Shown piece after piece: positions 36,100 to 44,347 of a stretch of DNA of 64,000 nucleotides. The stretch covers positions 1,468,501 to 1,532,500 of the forward strand of contig NZ_CP146275.1 in NCBI RefSeq assembly GCF_037044555.1, written 5' to 3'. How positions within the stretch are numbered: position 1 is the first letter of the stretch; the number at the start of each line of letters is the position of its first letter. The stretch comes from Pelagibacterium nitratireducens. GTDB taxonomy: Bacteria; Pseudomonadota; Alphaproteobacteria; Rhizobiales; Devosiaceae. Made by a program: the position numbers and the translations under genes. Under the pieces are notes generated by a model. It was not told the origin of the DNA and searched no databases. It was given only the letters and a program-made list of their open reading frames with translations.

Positions 36100-36842
36100 A
36101 CCGGGTTCGTCTTCTGCCTGTCGTGGTTATTGCCGCATCGGCTTTGCTGATGCTCAAGACGTTCGGCATTGTCTCGGGGCAGGGCTATATCCTTGGCGGT
36201 GTGAGCGCCGCGCAGGCGGCTGGCGGCGGGCAGGTGGCCGAAGAGGCGGCGGCCGAGCCCGAAGCGGCGCCGGCCGATGGGGAACCCGAGGTCGAGATGT
36301 CACCGGCCGATGCCGCCGCGGCGGCGCTTTTTGAAAATTTCCCTATCGACGACAGTGAGCTGGAAGGGGCCGACGACGCCCCGCCGGGCGCGACCGAGGC
36401 GATCATTCTCCAGCGCCTCACCGAGCGCCGCACCGAACTCGAAAGCTTTGCGAGCGAGTTGCAGACCCGGCTCGCGGTGGTCGAGGCCGCCGAAATGCGT
36501 ATCGAGGAGCGCATGAGCGAATTGAGCGCCATGGAGGCCCAGATCAATGCGCTGGTCGACGCCCAGCAAGACGCCGAGGCCGAGCAGTTCGCGGCCATTG
36601 TGGCCATGTATGAAAACATGCGGGCCAGCGATGCCGCCACGATCTTCAACGATCTCGATGAAGGCGTGCTGGTCAAGGTCGGACATGCCATGAACCCGCG
36701 CAAGCTCGGGCCGATCATGGCCAAGATGATCCCTGCCAAAGCCCAGCAACTGACAGTTCTTCTTGCCCAGACGGGACCGGAAGGACCTCAGGAGCCGACA
36801 ACGCCCGAATTTGCCAATCTGCCCCAGATCGTCGGGCAATAG
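36096..36842 (+). CDS. MotE-like periplasmic flagellar motor chaperone
   Basis: A 248-residue protein: membrane-spanning N-terminus (~6-24), an Ala/Glu/Pro-rich linker, a coiled-coil (~100-165) and an MgtE-N-like domain (FAAIVAMYENMRASDAATIF, then NDLDEGVLVKVGHAMNPRKL). This layout is that of rhizobial MotE, which stabilises MotC. No MotC is in the window. It overlaps the upstream gene by 4 nt (ATGA). Confidence 0.82.
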   Translation: MNRVRLLPVVVIAASALLMLKTFGIVSGQGYILGGVSAAQAAGGGQVAEEAAAEPEAAPADGEPEVEMSPADAAAAALFENFPIDDSELEGADDAPPGATEAIILQRLTERRTELESFASELQTRLAVVEAAEMRIEERMSELSAMEAQINALVDAQQDAEAEQFAAIVAMYENMRASDAATIFNDLDEGVLVKVGHAMNPRKLGPIMAKMIPAKAQQLTVLLAQTGPEGPQEPTTPEFANLPQIVGQ

Positions 36843-36929
36843 CCGAACACAGGGGCTTTTGAGGTGGCGCGGTAATCCCATCTTAAGCGCTTCTGCCTAG
36901 TGTGCCCTTGAATAAGGGCGGCAGGCAGA

Positions 36930-39900
36930 ATGCTTTCGACCACAAGAAAACGTGGACGCCAGATTTATGGATATGGGGACGCTGCAAGATTTATCTTGCT
37001 GGCGTTTTTCGTGTTTGTAGGGTGGGCCGGACCGGCGCTGGCGCAGGAAAACATCACCTTCGAGGCACAGCGGCATGAGAATTACGCCCGGCTGATCCTG
37101 ACCTTTCCCGACCGGCTCAACCTGCCCGAGCATACGGTGGAAAGCGACAATGGCGTGCTGGTCATATCGGTGCCCGACACGCCCATGGAGGGGGTTCTGC
37201 CCGATGTCGGAACCACGCTGAGCGAATATGTTGCCATTGCCCGGTTTGATCCCGACCGCACCGGCATCCGCATGGGGATGCGCGAGCAGTTCCAGATCAA
37301 CACCATGGCAGCGGGCGAACAGCTCTATATCGATCTGCTGCCGGCAAGCTGGGTCGGGCTGCCCCCGGGGCTGCCGCCCGAAATTATCACCAAGCTGGCC
37401 GAACGCGCCGAGGAGGCAGCCCGGATCGCCGAGGAACGCAGGCGCGCCGAGCTTGTACTCGAATACGATCCCCAGCCCACCATCAGGGTGGGGCGGCATC
37501 AGACCTTTTCGCGTATCGAATTCAGCTGGAACGTGGGCACCAAGGCCGAGTTCACCCGCGAAGGGGAAAACGCCTCGATCCGGTTCGACTGGCCGGTGCC
37601 GGTCGATCTTTATGAGGTGCTGTCGGACCGCCCTGCGCAGCTTGGCGAGGTGACCAACATCGTCCATGGCGGCGACACCGAAATCGCCATGACCATTCCC
37701 GAGGATGTTTCGGCGCGCTTTTACGAGCAGTCGAGCACCGAATTCATCCTCGATATCGACGTGCCGGGGGCGAGTGCCGATGGGCTCGAACTGGACGAGA
37801 TCGCCGCGACCCTTTCGGATCCCGAACCTGTTTCCGAAGGGGAGGAGGTAGGGGAGGACCCCGCGCAGGAGGTGTCGGACGGGCCGGGCACCGTCCAGCC
37901 CTATGTCAGCACGGTGGGCCAGACCGTCCGTGTCGTTTTCCCTTTCGTCGAGGAAACGCCCGCCGCCGTGTTCCGGCGCGGCAATGTGGTGTGGATGTTA
38001 TTCGATACGCCCTCCCGGCTGGTCAGCCCCGATGCGCAATCGGGAGAAATTCTCGATGGCCTGGCCCGCGACCTGACCGTTGAAAGCACGGGCGCGGCCT
38101 ATGTCGTGCGCATGGTGCTCGACGACAACCGGCTGGCCACGCTGGCCTCGGAAGGGCAGAGCTGGGTTCTCTCGCTCGGTGACATCCTGCTTTCGGCGGT
38201 TCAGCCGGTGACGCTTGAACGCCGCCGCTCGCCCACCGGGCTTTATGAAATGCAGGCCGATCTCGAGCGGCCGGGCAATGTGCACCAACTGCGCGATCCC
38301 GATGTGGGCGATATTCTGGATGTGGTGACCACCTATCCGCCGGCCCGCGGGGTGGTGCGCGATCTGGGCTTTGTGGATTTCGAAGCGCCGCGCTCCATCC
38401 ATGGACTGGTGATCAAGCCGCTGCACGAGGGCATCAATGTTTCCATCGAGGACCGGTTTGCGGTGATCACCGCCGAGACCGGCCTTACGGTTTCGACCGA
38501 CGATGGCCAGCAGCGCCTTTACGCCCCGGATGCGACGAGCGTCAGCGCGCTCGACCTCAATGCGATGATGGCACCGAACCCCGATGAATTCGTGCTTTTG
38601 CGCGACGAGTATCAGGAGCGCGCCGCGCTTGTCGAGGGCAGGGAACTCGACCGCGCCCGGCTCGATCTCGCCCAGTTCTACCTGAGCAACAATTTTGCCT
38701 ACGAAGCGATCGGCGTACTCGATGTTCTTACGCGCGATCTGCGTCAGGAGAGCCTCGAGCCGGTCATGAGCGCGACGCTGGGTGCGGCCAACGCGCTGGC
38801 CGGGCGCCATGCCGAAGCACTGGACCTGCTCAACGCCGACAGGATGCTCAACGATGCCGACGCCATGATCTGGCGCACCATCGCCAAGGTCGATGCCGGC
38901 GATTTCGCCGGTGCGCGGCTCGATGCGTTCGGCGGCGACCACGTCATCGACAATTATCCCAACTGGGTCCGGGCGCGCTTTCATATGGCGGCCATACGCG
39001 CCGCCGTGGAGCAGAGCGATGCCAAGATGGCCGCCGATATGATCCGCGCTGTCGATCTTGCCGCGCTGACGCCCGATCAGGTTGCGCAATATCAGCTGCT
39101 TTCGGCGCGCCTTGATCATATCAACGGGCTCGAGAACGACGCGCTGGAGGGCTATGGGCGGGTCATCGCCGCCGACCGGCGCGGCTCGACCGCCGAAGCG
39201 GTGCTGCGCACCATCGAGATCCTGGACGATATGGGGCAACTCGATATCGCCAAGGCCATCCATACGCTGGCCGTCCAATCGACGCTGTGGCGCGGCGACC
39301 AGCTTGAAATCGATATCGTTACCAAGCTCACCGATCTGCAATATCGCCATGGCGATTATCGCGATGCGTTCGTTCTGACCCGTGAAATGGCGTTGGGGTT
39401 CGAGGAGAGCCAAACGCTCGACGGGCTTCTGGCGCGGGCGCGGACCGAATTTTCCGGGCTGTTCCTCGACGGGAAGGCCGACGCCTTGGACCCGGTTTCG
39501 GCGCTGTCGATCTATTACGACTATCGCCATCTCACCCCGCCGGGGGCCGAGGGCGACATGATGATCCGCAATCTCGCCCAGCGGCTGATCGAGGTCGACC
39601 TGCTGGCCCAGGCATCCGAACTGCTGAGCTATCAGATCGAGAACCGGCTCGATGGCGCGGCGCGCGCGCAGGTGGCCGCCGATCTTGCCGTTGTCCATAT
39701 CGCCAATCGCGATCCCAATTCGGCATTGCGAGTGCTTTACGACACGCGGCTGGCCGGGTTGCCGCCGGGGCTGGAGCGCCAGCGCCGCGTGCTCGAGGCC
39801 AGCGCGCTCATTCACGCCCATCGGCACGATCTGGCGCTCGACCTGCTTTCGAGCCTTACGGGCCGCGATACCGAATTGCTGCGCATCGATGCGCTGTGGC

Positions 39901-40286
39901 AGGCCAACCGCTTTTCGGCGGCCAGCGAAACCATCGAGGCGCTCTATTCGCCCGATCTGGACACCGGCACGCTTTCGCCCATGGCGCGCACCAACATCGT
40001 CAAGGCCGCGGTGGGCTATGTGCTCTCGAACGACCAGATCGGCCTGGCCCGGTTGCGCAGCCGGTTTTCCGAGGCAATGTCGACAACGCCCGAATGGCCG
40101 GTCTTTGCCTTCGTTGTCGAAAATGTCGATCCCAATGGCGTCAACTTCCGCGAGATTGCCCGGCAGGTGGCCGACACCCAGGCGATCAACGCGTTTTTGA
40201 ATGCGTATCGCGAGATTTATTCCGGGCAGGATGCGGTGACGCCATTGCGCGCGGCGCCGGAAACGGGGGCGGTGGCGAGCTTGTAG
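36930..40286 (+). CDS. Giant exported TPR-type protein in the fliM-motE operon
   Basis: An 1118-residue protein with an N-terminal signal/anchor (~20-42, ILLAFFVFVGWAGPALAQ). Residues ~45-500 form a beta-rich region with two similar ITFEAQRHENYARLILTFP / RVGRHQTFSRIEFSWN modules; residues ~540-1110 are helical repeats of TPR/SEL1 character. A positive coiled-coil (AERAEEAARIAEERRRAELV) lies at ~155-180. I know such proteins at this position in alphaproteobacterial motor operons but not their function; a periplasmic scaffold around the motor or stator is a reasonable guess. 87-bp gap after motE, same direction. Confidence 0.78.
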   Translation: MLSTTRKRGRQIYGYGDAARFILLAFFVFVGWAGPALAQENITFEAQRHENYARLILTFPDRLNLPEHTVESDNGVLVISVPDTPMEGVLPDVGTTLSEYVAIARFDPDRTGIRMGMREQFQINTMAAGEQLYIDLLPASWVGLPPGLPPEIITKLAERAEEAARIAEERRRAELVLEYDPQPTIRVGRHQTFSRIEFSWNVGTKAEFTREGENASIRFDWPVPVDLYEVLSDRPAQLGEVTNIVHGGDTEIAMTIPEDVSARFYEQSSTEFILDIDVPGASADGLELDEIAATLSDPEPVSEGEEVGEDPAQEVSDGPGTVQPYVSTVGQTVRVVFPFVEETPAAVFRRGNVVWMLFDTPSRLVSPDAQSGEILDGLARDLTVESTGAAYVVRMVLDDNRLATLASEGQSWVLSLGDILLSAVQPVTLERRRSPTGLYEMQADLERPGNVHQLRDPDVGDILDVVTTYPPARGVVRDLGFVDFEAPRSIHGLVIKPLHEGINVSIEDRFAVITAETGLTVSTDDGQQRLYAPDATSVSALDLNAMMAPNPDEFVLLRDEYQERAALVEGRELDRARLDLAQFYLSNNFAYEAIGVLDVLTRDLRQESLEPVMSATLGAANALAGRHAEALDLLNADRMLNDADAMIWRTIAKVDAGDFAGARLDAFGGDHVIDNYPNWVRARFHMAAIRAAVEQSDAKMAADMIRAVDLAALTPDQVAQYQLLSARLDHINGLENDALEGYGRVIAADRRGSTAEAVLRTIEILDDMGQLDIAKAIHTLAVQSTLWRGDQLEIDIVTKLTDLQYRHGDYRDAFVLTREMALGFEESQTLDGLLARARTEFSGLFLDGKADALDPVSALSIYYDYRHLTPPGAEGDMMIRNLAQRLIEVDLLAQASELLSYQIENRLDGAARAQVAADLAVVHIANRDPNSALRVLYDTRLAGLPPGLERQRRVLEASALIHAHRHDLALDLLSSLTGRDTELLRIDALWQANRFSAASETIEALYSPDLDTGTLSPMARTNIVKAAVGYVLSNDQIGLARLRSRFSEAMSTTPEWPVFAFVVENVDPNGVNFREIARQVADTQAINAFLNAYREIYSGQDAVTPLRAAPETGAVASL

Positions 40287-40395
40287 GTGGGGGCTCGGCA
40301 GCTTCCTGGTCAGTGGAGTTGGGAGGCGCAGATAAGGGGCCGGTGTATTGTGCAGCGCTGATCCGGCCGTCGCTTAGGCTCCGGCGTTCGTGCCT

Positions 40396-40439
40396 CAAAT
40401 CGCTCCACTGGAGCGATTTGACCTTGCCTTTGGCAAGGT
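40396..40439. other. Two back-to-back perfect hairpins
   Basis: CAAATCGCTCC-act-GGAGCGATTTG (40396-40420) abuts ACCTTGCC-ttt-GGCAAGGT (40421-40439), between the convergent TPR gene and fliP. No T-tract on either side, so termination is possible but not certain. Confidence 0.7.
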
Positions 40440-40445
40440 CGGCAC

Positions 40446-41252
40446 TCACCCCGTAAAACTTCGTATCAATGAGCCCGCCACAAGGTGCCAGCCGTCGACG
40501 AGGACGAAGAAGATCAGCTTGAAGGGCAGGGAGATGATGACCGGGGGGAGCATCATCATGCCCATGCTCATCAGCACCGAGGCCACGACCATGTCGATGA
40601 CCACGAAGGGCAGGAACAAAAGAAAGCCGATCTCGAAGGCCCGGCGCAGTTCGGAGATCATGAAGGCGGGGATGAGGATGCGCAGTTCGAGGTCTTCGGG
40701 GTTTTCCGGCGCCGGGGTTTCGGTCAGATCCATGAACAGCATCACGTCCTGGGGGCGGACATGGGTGCGCATGAATTCGTGCAATGGCCCGGAGCCCAGT
40801 TCGATCGCTTCGACGATCTCAACCTCGCCGGCGACAAGCGGTTCGATGCCCAGCTCATAGCTTTGCTGCAGTGTGGGCGCCATGATGAAGGCGGTGAGAA
40901 ACAGCGCCAGCGAGATCATCACCGAATTGGGCGGCGCGGTCTGCAGCCCGATGGCGGTGCGCAGCAGCGAAAGCACCACCACGATGCGAGTAAAACTGGT
41001 CACCATCACGAGAATGGAGGGCGCGAGCGCCAGGATGGTGATGAGCGCGATCATCTGGATCGCGCGTTCGGTCAACGTGGTCTCGTCGCCGAAATCGATG
41101 GAGATGTCCTGGGCAATTCCCGTTGCGGGCAACAGCAGGACGGCAGCGAGGCCAAGAGCAAGAACAAGTGCCGCGCGGGGCGTTCCGGCCCGGCGCGGTG
41201 CGGTATCAGGACCTGGTTGCGGTGTCCTCGTAATCTCGTTCCCTCGCTTCAA
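40446..41252 (-). CDS. fliP: Flagellar export gate protein FliP
   Basis: A protein of about 268 residues in the inner-membrane export gate. A cleavable signal peptide (AALVLALGLAAVLLLPATGI then AQ) precedes four membrane segments; TERAIQMIALITILALAPSI and MSMGMMMLPPVIISLPFKLI are FliP hallmarks. The start is unclear: no ATG/GTG lies before the signal peptide. TTG at 41252 is used; ATT at 41234, with AGGG seven bases upstream, is an alternative. Either way it overlaps fliO by 29-47 nt, so coupling with fliO is certain. Confidence 0.9.
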   Translation of the reverse strand: MKRGNEITRTPQPGPDTAPRRAGTPRAALVLALGLAAVLLLPATGIAQDISIDFGDETTLTERAIQMIALITILALAPSILVMVTSFTRIVVVLSLLRTAIGLQTAPPNSVMISLALFLTAFIMAPTLQQSYELGIEPLVAGEVEIVEAIELGSGPLHEFMRTHVRPQDVMLFMDLTETPAPENPEDLELRILIPAFMISELRRAFEIGFLLFLPFVVIDMVVASVLMSMGMMMLPPVIISLPFKLIFFVLVDGWHLVAGSLIRSFTG

Positions 41253-41793
41253 GCAGCGGTTCGGGCTCCACGGTGGTGGTGGCCGACATGGCAACGCTTG
41301 TAGCTGAGTCGGACGAGGTGCGGCCCTTATTGTCGGGCTTTCCCCCATCGAGTTTGGGTTCGTTGTCCTCGACCGGGCGCAAAAGGCCGGTATGGCGCAG
41401 CGAGGTGCCGGCGGGCCGGGCAGGGGCCGCCGGCTCGGGTGCGACGGCGGGGGCCGGTTCGGCGGGTTTGCGGCGCGGACGCTGGACCTGCTGGACGGGC
41501 GGCGCTTCAAAACCGCTTTCGACAACCAGATCGTTGGGGCCGCCGATGACGATGAGGTGCTCGGTTTCATCGCGGCGGATGATGATGGCCTGGCGCTTGT
41601 TGTCGATGGCAACGGAATCGATGACCATGAGGCGCCGGTTGCGGCCACGGCCGACACTGGCCGACGCATCGCCCACGAGCTTGATAAGCCATACGGCAAG
41701 CACGATCAGAACGATCACGATGGCCAGCGCCACGATCATTGTCAGATAGCCGTTTTCACCGCCGAAAAGGCTGTTCAGAAATCCCACTGTCAT
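41206..41793 (-). CDS. fliO: Flagellar export chaperone FliO
   Basis: A 195-residue membrane protein that assembles the FliP ring. One helix near the N-terminus (~18-40, TMIVALAIVIVLIVLAVWLI) is followed by the conserved RLMVIDSVAIDNKRQAIIIR and VIGGPNDLVVES motif, then a long Pro/Ala-rich tail. Start MTVGFLNSL at 41793; upstream in-frame ATG at 41826 is weaker. Heads fliO-fliP, with an ftr-like palindrome 55 bp upstream. Confidence 0.88.
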   Translation of the reverse strand: MTVGFLNSLFGGENGYLTMIVALAIVIVLIVLAVWLIKLVGDASASVGRGRNRRLMVIDSVAIDNKRQAIIIRRDETEHLIVIGGPNDLVVESGFEAPPVQQVQRPRRKPAEPAPAVAPEPAAPARPAGTSLRHTGLLRPVEDNEPKLDGGKPDNKGRTSSDSATSVAMSATTTVEPEPLLEARERDYEDTATRS

Positions 41794-41847
41794 GCTCCTG
41801 GAAATGGGCAACGCGTCCCGCGACACATAGCCGGACGCTTGGCGCTG

Positions 41848-41860
41848 GGCAATAGCTGCC
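41848..41860. promoter_or_regulatory. ftr/FlbD-like palindrome upstream of fliO
   Basis: GGCA-ATAGC-TGCC followed by TACTATAG. 96 bp from the copy at 41944. Confidence 0.65.
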
Positions 41861-41918
41861 TACTATAGCGCAGCTTTGTTCAAAATTGGGAGATTTCCGG
41901 CCCTTCCTTTCCGATCGG

Positions 41919-41933
41919 TTAACGCGCCGTTAA
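41919..41933. promoter_or_regulatory. CtrA box, perfect TTAA-N7-TTAA, upstream of flgB
   Basis: GTTAA-CGCGCCG-TTAACC: an inverted TTAAC-type full site 60 bp before the flgB ATG. Confidence 0.78.
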
Positions 41934-41943
41934 CCATGGAGTG

Positions 41944-41956
41944 GGCAAAGTTTGCC
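41944..41956. promoter_or_regulatory. ftr/FlbD-like palindrome upstream of flgB, extended
   Basis: Core GGCA-AAGTT-TGCC within a perfect 17-bp palindrome TGGGCAAAGTTTGCCCA (41942-41958), starting 10 bp after the CtrA box. It would sit at or just past a CtrA-activated start site, a place fit for repression. Confidence 0.72.
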
Positions 41957-41992
41957 CAGTTAACAGACCGTAACCGGATTCGGCGAACCGAC

Positions 41993-42397
41993 ATGGCCAT
42001 TGGCGATCTGCCCATCTTTGCCGCGCTCAAGAACAGGATGCAATGGCATCAAACCCGCCAGACGCTTCTGGCCGAGAACGTCGCCAATGCCGAGACGCCC
42101 GGCTATCGCGGGCGCGACCTTGCTCCGTTTTCCATCGAAAGCACGGCGCGGCATTCGGGGGCCAGTGTCACGACGACGGCGACCAACAAGAAGCATTTCT
42201 CGGTCGGGAGCGATCCGAGCCGGGCCATGGGCGCGCGGACGATGAACAGTTTCGAGGTCATGCCCGAGGGCAACGGGGTGACGCTGGAAGAAGAGATGAT
42301 GAAGGTCACGACCAACCAGATGGACTATCAGGCCGCGACCACGCTCTACACACGCTCCATGCGGCTGATGAAAATCGCCCTGGGCAAGAACGTATAG
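41993..42397 (+). CDS. flgB: Proximal rod protein FlgB
   Basis: A 134-residue rod subunit. IFAALKNRMQWHQTRQTLLA and ENVANAETPGYRGRDLAPF give the rod N-terminal motif; the C-terminal TTNQMDYQAATTLYTRSMRL is conserved. ATG 41993 chosen because it starts the conserved motif; the frame upstream runs through the regulatory palindromes. First gene of flgB-flgC-fliE-fliQ-fliR-flhB. Confidence 0.95.
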   Translation: MAIGDLPIFAALKNRMQWHQTRQTLLAENVANAETPGYRGRDLAPFSIESTARHSGASVTTTATNKKHFSVGSDPSRAMGARTMNSFEVMPEGNGVTLEEEMMKVTTNQMDYQAATTLYTRSMRLMKIALGKNV

Positions 42398-42408
42398 GAC
42401 GCTAGCGC

Positions 42409-42822
42409 ATGAACGACTTCATGACATCGATCAAGATCGCCGGGTCGGGGCTCAACGCCCAGACGGCGCGCATGCGGGTGATCGCCGAGAACATGGCCAA
42501 CGCCGATTCCGCGGGGCACACGCCCGAGGAGGATCCCTATCGCCGCAAGGTGCCGACCTTTCACGCCGTGCTCAATCGCGAACTGGGTGCCACCGAAGTG
42601 ACGGTCGGGGCGCTGGCCACGGACATGAGCGATTTCTCCTCGCGCTACGAGCCGGGCCATCCGGCGGCCGACGAGAACGGGTATGTCAAATACCCCAACG
42701 TCAACACGCTGATCGAGACCATGGACATGCGCGAGGCCCAGCGCACCTACGAGGCCAATCTCAACGTCGTCACCGTGTCGCGCCAGATGCTGGGACGGAC
42801 GCTCGATATTCTGAGGGGATAG
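42409..42822 (+). CDS. flgC: Proximal rod protein FlgC
   Basis: A 137-residue rod subunit. SGLNAQTARMRVIAENMANA followed by DSAGHTPEEDPYRRKVPTF, and the C-terminal NTLIETMDMREAQRTYEANL, identify FlgC. 11 bp after flgB. Confidence 0.96.
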   Translation: MNDFMTSIKIAGSGLNAQTARMRVIAENMANADSAGHTPEEDPYRRKVPTFHAVLNRELGATEVTVGALATDMSDFSSRYEPGHPAADENGYVKYPNVNTLIETMDMREAQRTYEANLNVVTVSRQMLGRTLDILRG

Positions 42823-42828
42823 CGGGAG

Positions 42829-42876
42829 GGCTTCCAGTAAAAGTGGGAGCCACTTTTGCGGTTCGGAAGCGCGACA
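42829..42876 (-). repeat. Composite repeat, hairpin-2 module (family B), copy 3, reversed
   Basis: On the minus strand TCGCGCTTCCGAACCGCAAA with return arm TTTTACTGGAAGC. Lies between flgC and fliE, inside the operon. Confidence 0.68.
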
Positions 42877-42894
42877 ACTAAAGGATACAAGCTC

Positions 42895-43218
42895 ATGAGC
42901 ACGCCATTCAATGCAGCCACAGCCGCTTACGGCAATGTCTCGCGCCTGATTTCCGATCAGGCCGGCGGCAAGCTGACAGCGCCCACAGCTTCGCCCTCGG
43001 GCACCGATTTCGGGCAGATGCTGGCCGATCAGCTCGGTGGTATCGCCGAGACCGGGCAGCGCTCCGATCAGGTGTCTGTCGATATGATCAACGGCAAGGC
43101 CAATGTGGTCGATGTGGTGACCGCGCTGGCCGAAACCGAGTCGGCGATGGAAACCATGGTCACCGTTCGCGACCGGGTGATCTCGGCCTACGAAGAAATC
43201 ATGCGCATGCCGATCTAG
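42895..43218 (+). CDS. fliE: Hook-basal body complex protein FliE
   Basis: A 107-residue adaptor joining MS-ring and rod. The C-terminal MINGKANVVDVVTALAETES then AMETMVTVRDRVISAYEEIM is the conserved FliE core. ATG 42895 is chosen (AAAGGATACAAG upstream) over a frame running into the repeat hairpin. Confidence 0.94.
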   Translation: MSTPFNAATAAYGNVSRLISDQAGGKLTAPTASPSGTDFGQMLADQLGGIAETGQRSDQVSVDMINGKANVVDVVTALAETESAMETMVTVRDRVISAYEEIMRMPI

Positions 43219-43309
43219 GCTGACCTTTGGGCGTGGCCCTCCAGTACACCGAGGGTCCATTGGGCGTCAGAGCGTGTAGAATGGGCTCGATTCGGCAGGA
43301 GCCATTCCC

Positions 43310-43576
43310 ATGAGCGGGGCAGAAACTCTCGATATCGCCACCTCCGGCATCTGGACCCTGATTATCGTTTCGGGGCCGATGATGATCGTGGGACTGGTGG
43401 TCGGCGTCATCATCGCCCTGTTTCAGGCTTTGACGCAAATCCAGGAAATGACACTGGTTTTCGTGCCCAAGATCATCGCGATCTTTGTCACGCTGCTGGT
43501 GACCTTGCCGTTCATGGGCGCCACGATGAGCGCTTACATGACCCAGATCGTCGACATGATCATAACAGGCGGGTAA
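43310..43576 (+). CDS. fliQ: Flagellar export gate protein FliQ
   Basis: An 88-residue protein with two membrane helices (~16-42 and ~52-78); the intervening FQALTQIQEMTLVFVPKIIA is the FliQ signature. fliR follows 6 bp later. Confidence 0.95.
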   Translation: MSGAETLDIATSGIWTLIIVSGPMMIVGLVVGVIIALFQALTQIQEMTLVFVPKIIAIFVTLLVTLPFMGATMSAYMTQIVDMIITGG

Positions 43577-43582
43577 CGGGCC

Positions 43583-44344
43583 ATGAGCGTGAGCTGGGGC
43601 CCCGATGTCGCCTATTATTTCTTTCTCATTTTCGCGCGCCTCGGCACGATCCTGATGTTGCTGCCCGCGCTCGGGGAATCAACGATTCCCACGCGCTTGC
43701 GGCTGACGTTCGCGCTGGCGTTTTCGCTGATCCTTTATCCGCTGATCCTGCCCAATCTGGGGGCGGTTCCGGTGACGCTGGGCGGATTGATGACGGCGCT
43801 GGGCCATGAACTTGCCGTGGGATTTATCCTCGGGGGGCTGACCCGGCTCATTCTTACGGCGGCGCAGGTCGCAGGTGCGGTGATCGCGTTCCAGATGGGG
43901 CTTTCGATGGCCCAGACATCCGATCCCACCCAGCCGGGGGTGCAGGGGGCCATCATTGGCAATTTTCTGGCCATGCTGGGCGTGACGCTGATCTTTGCCA
44001 CCGATCTGCACCATGTGCTGCTGGCCGGGATCTATGCCAGCTACAGCTATTTCCCGCCCGACGCGCCGCTGATGCTGGGCGATGCTGCGGAAATGGCCAC
44101 GGAGATGGTGGCGCAGGCGTTTCTGATCGGCACGCAGATGTCGGCGCCGTTCCTGGTTTTCGGTCTGGTGTTTTACCTGGGGCTGGGGATTTTGGGGCGC
44201 CTGATGCCGCAGATTCAGGTGTTTTTCATGGCCATGCCGGCCAACATCATCATCGGGCTGATCCTGTTCGCGTTGCTGCTCAGCCTCACGATGACCCTTT
44301 ATATGACCCATCTCGAAGATCACTTTTCGCAGTTTCTGGGCTAG
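43583..44344 (+). CDS. fliR: Flagellar export gate protein FliR
   Basis: A 253-residue membrane protein with six predicted helices, including FARLGTILMLLPALGESTIP near the N-terminus and the LITRLILTAAQVAGAVIAF-type central motif GGLTRLILTAAQVAG. Ends three bases before flhB, showing tight co-translation. Confidence 0.94.
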   Translation: MSVSWGPDVAYYFFLIFARLGTILMLLPALGESTIPTRLRLTFALAFSLILYPLILPNLGAVPVTLGGLMTALGHELAVGFILGGLTRLILTAAQVAGAVIAFQMGLSMAQTSDPTQPGVQGAIIGNFLAMLGVTLIFATDLHHVLLAGIYASYSYFPPDAPLMLGDAAEMATEMVAQAFLIGTQMSAPFLVFGLVFYLGLGILGRLMPQIQVFFMAMPANIIIGLILFALLLSLTMTLYMTHLEDHFSQFLG

Positions 44345-44347
44345 AGT

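Noticed and set aside
36890..36930. Hairpin GCCCTT-gaat-AAGGGC before the TPR gene as terminator
   Set aside because: No T-tract follows, and operon continuity is more likely; kept as an unremarkable hairpin.
37998..39827. 609-codon reverse frame opposite the TPR protein
   Set aside because: Antisense shadow; the forward frame has signal peptide, repeats and operon context.
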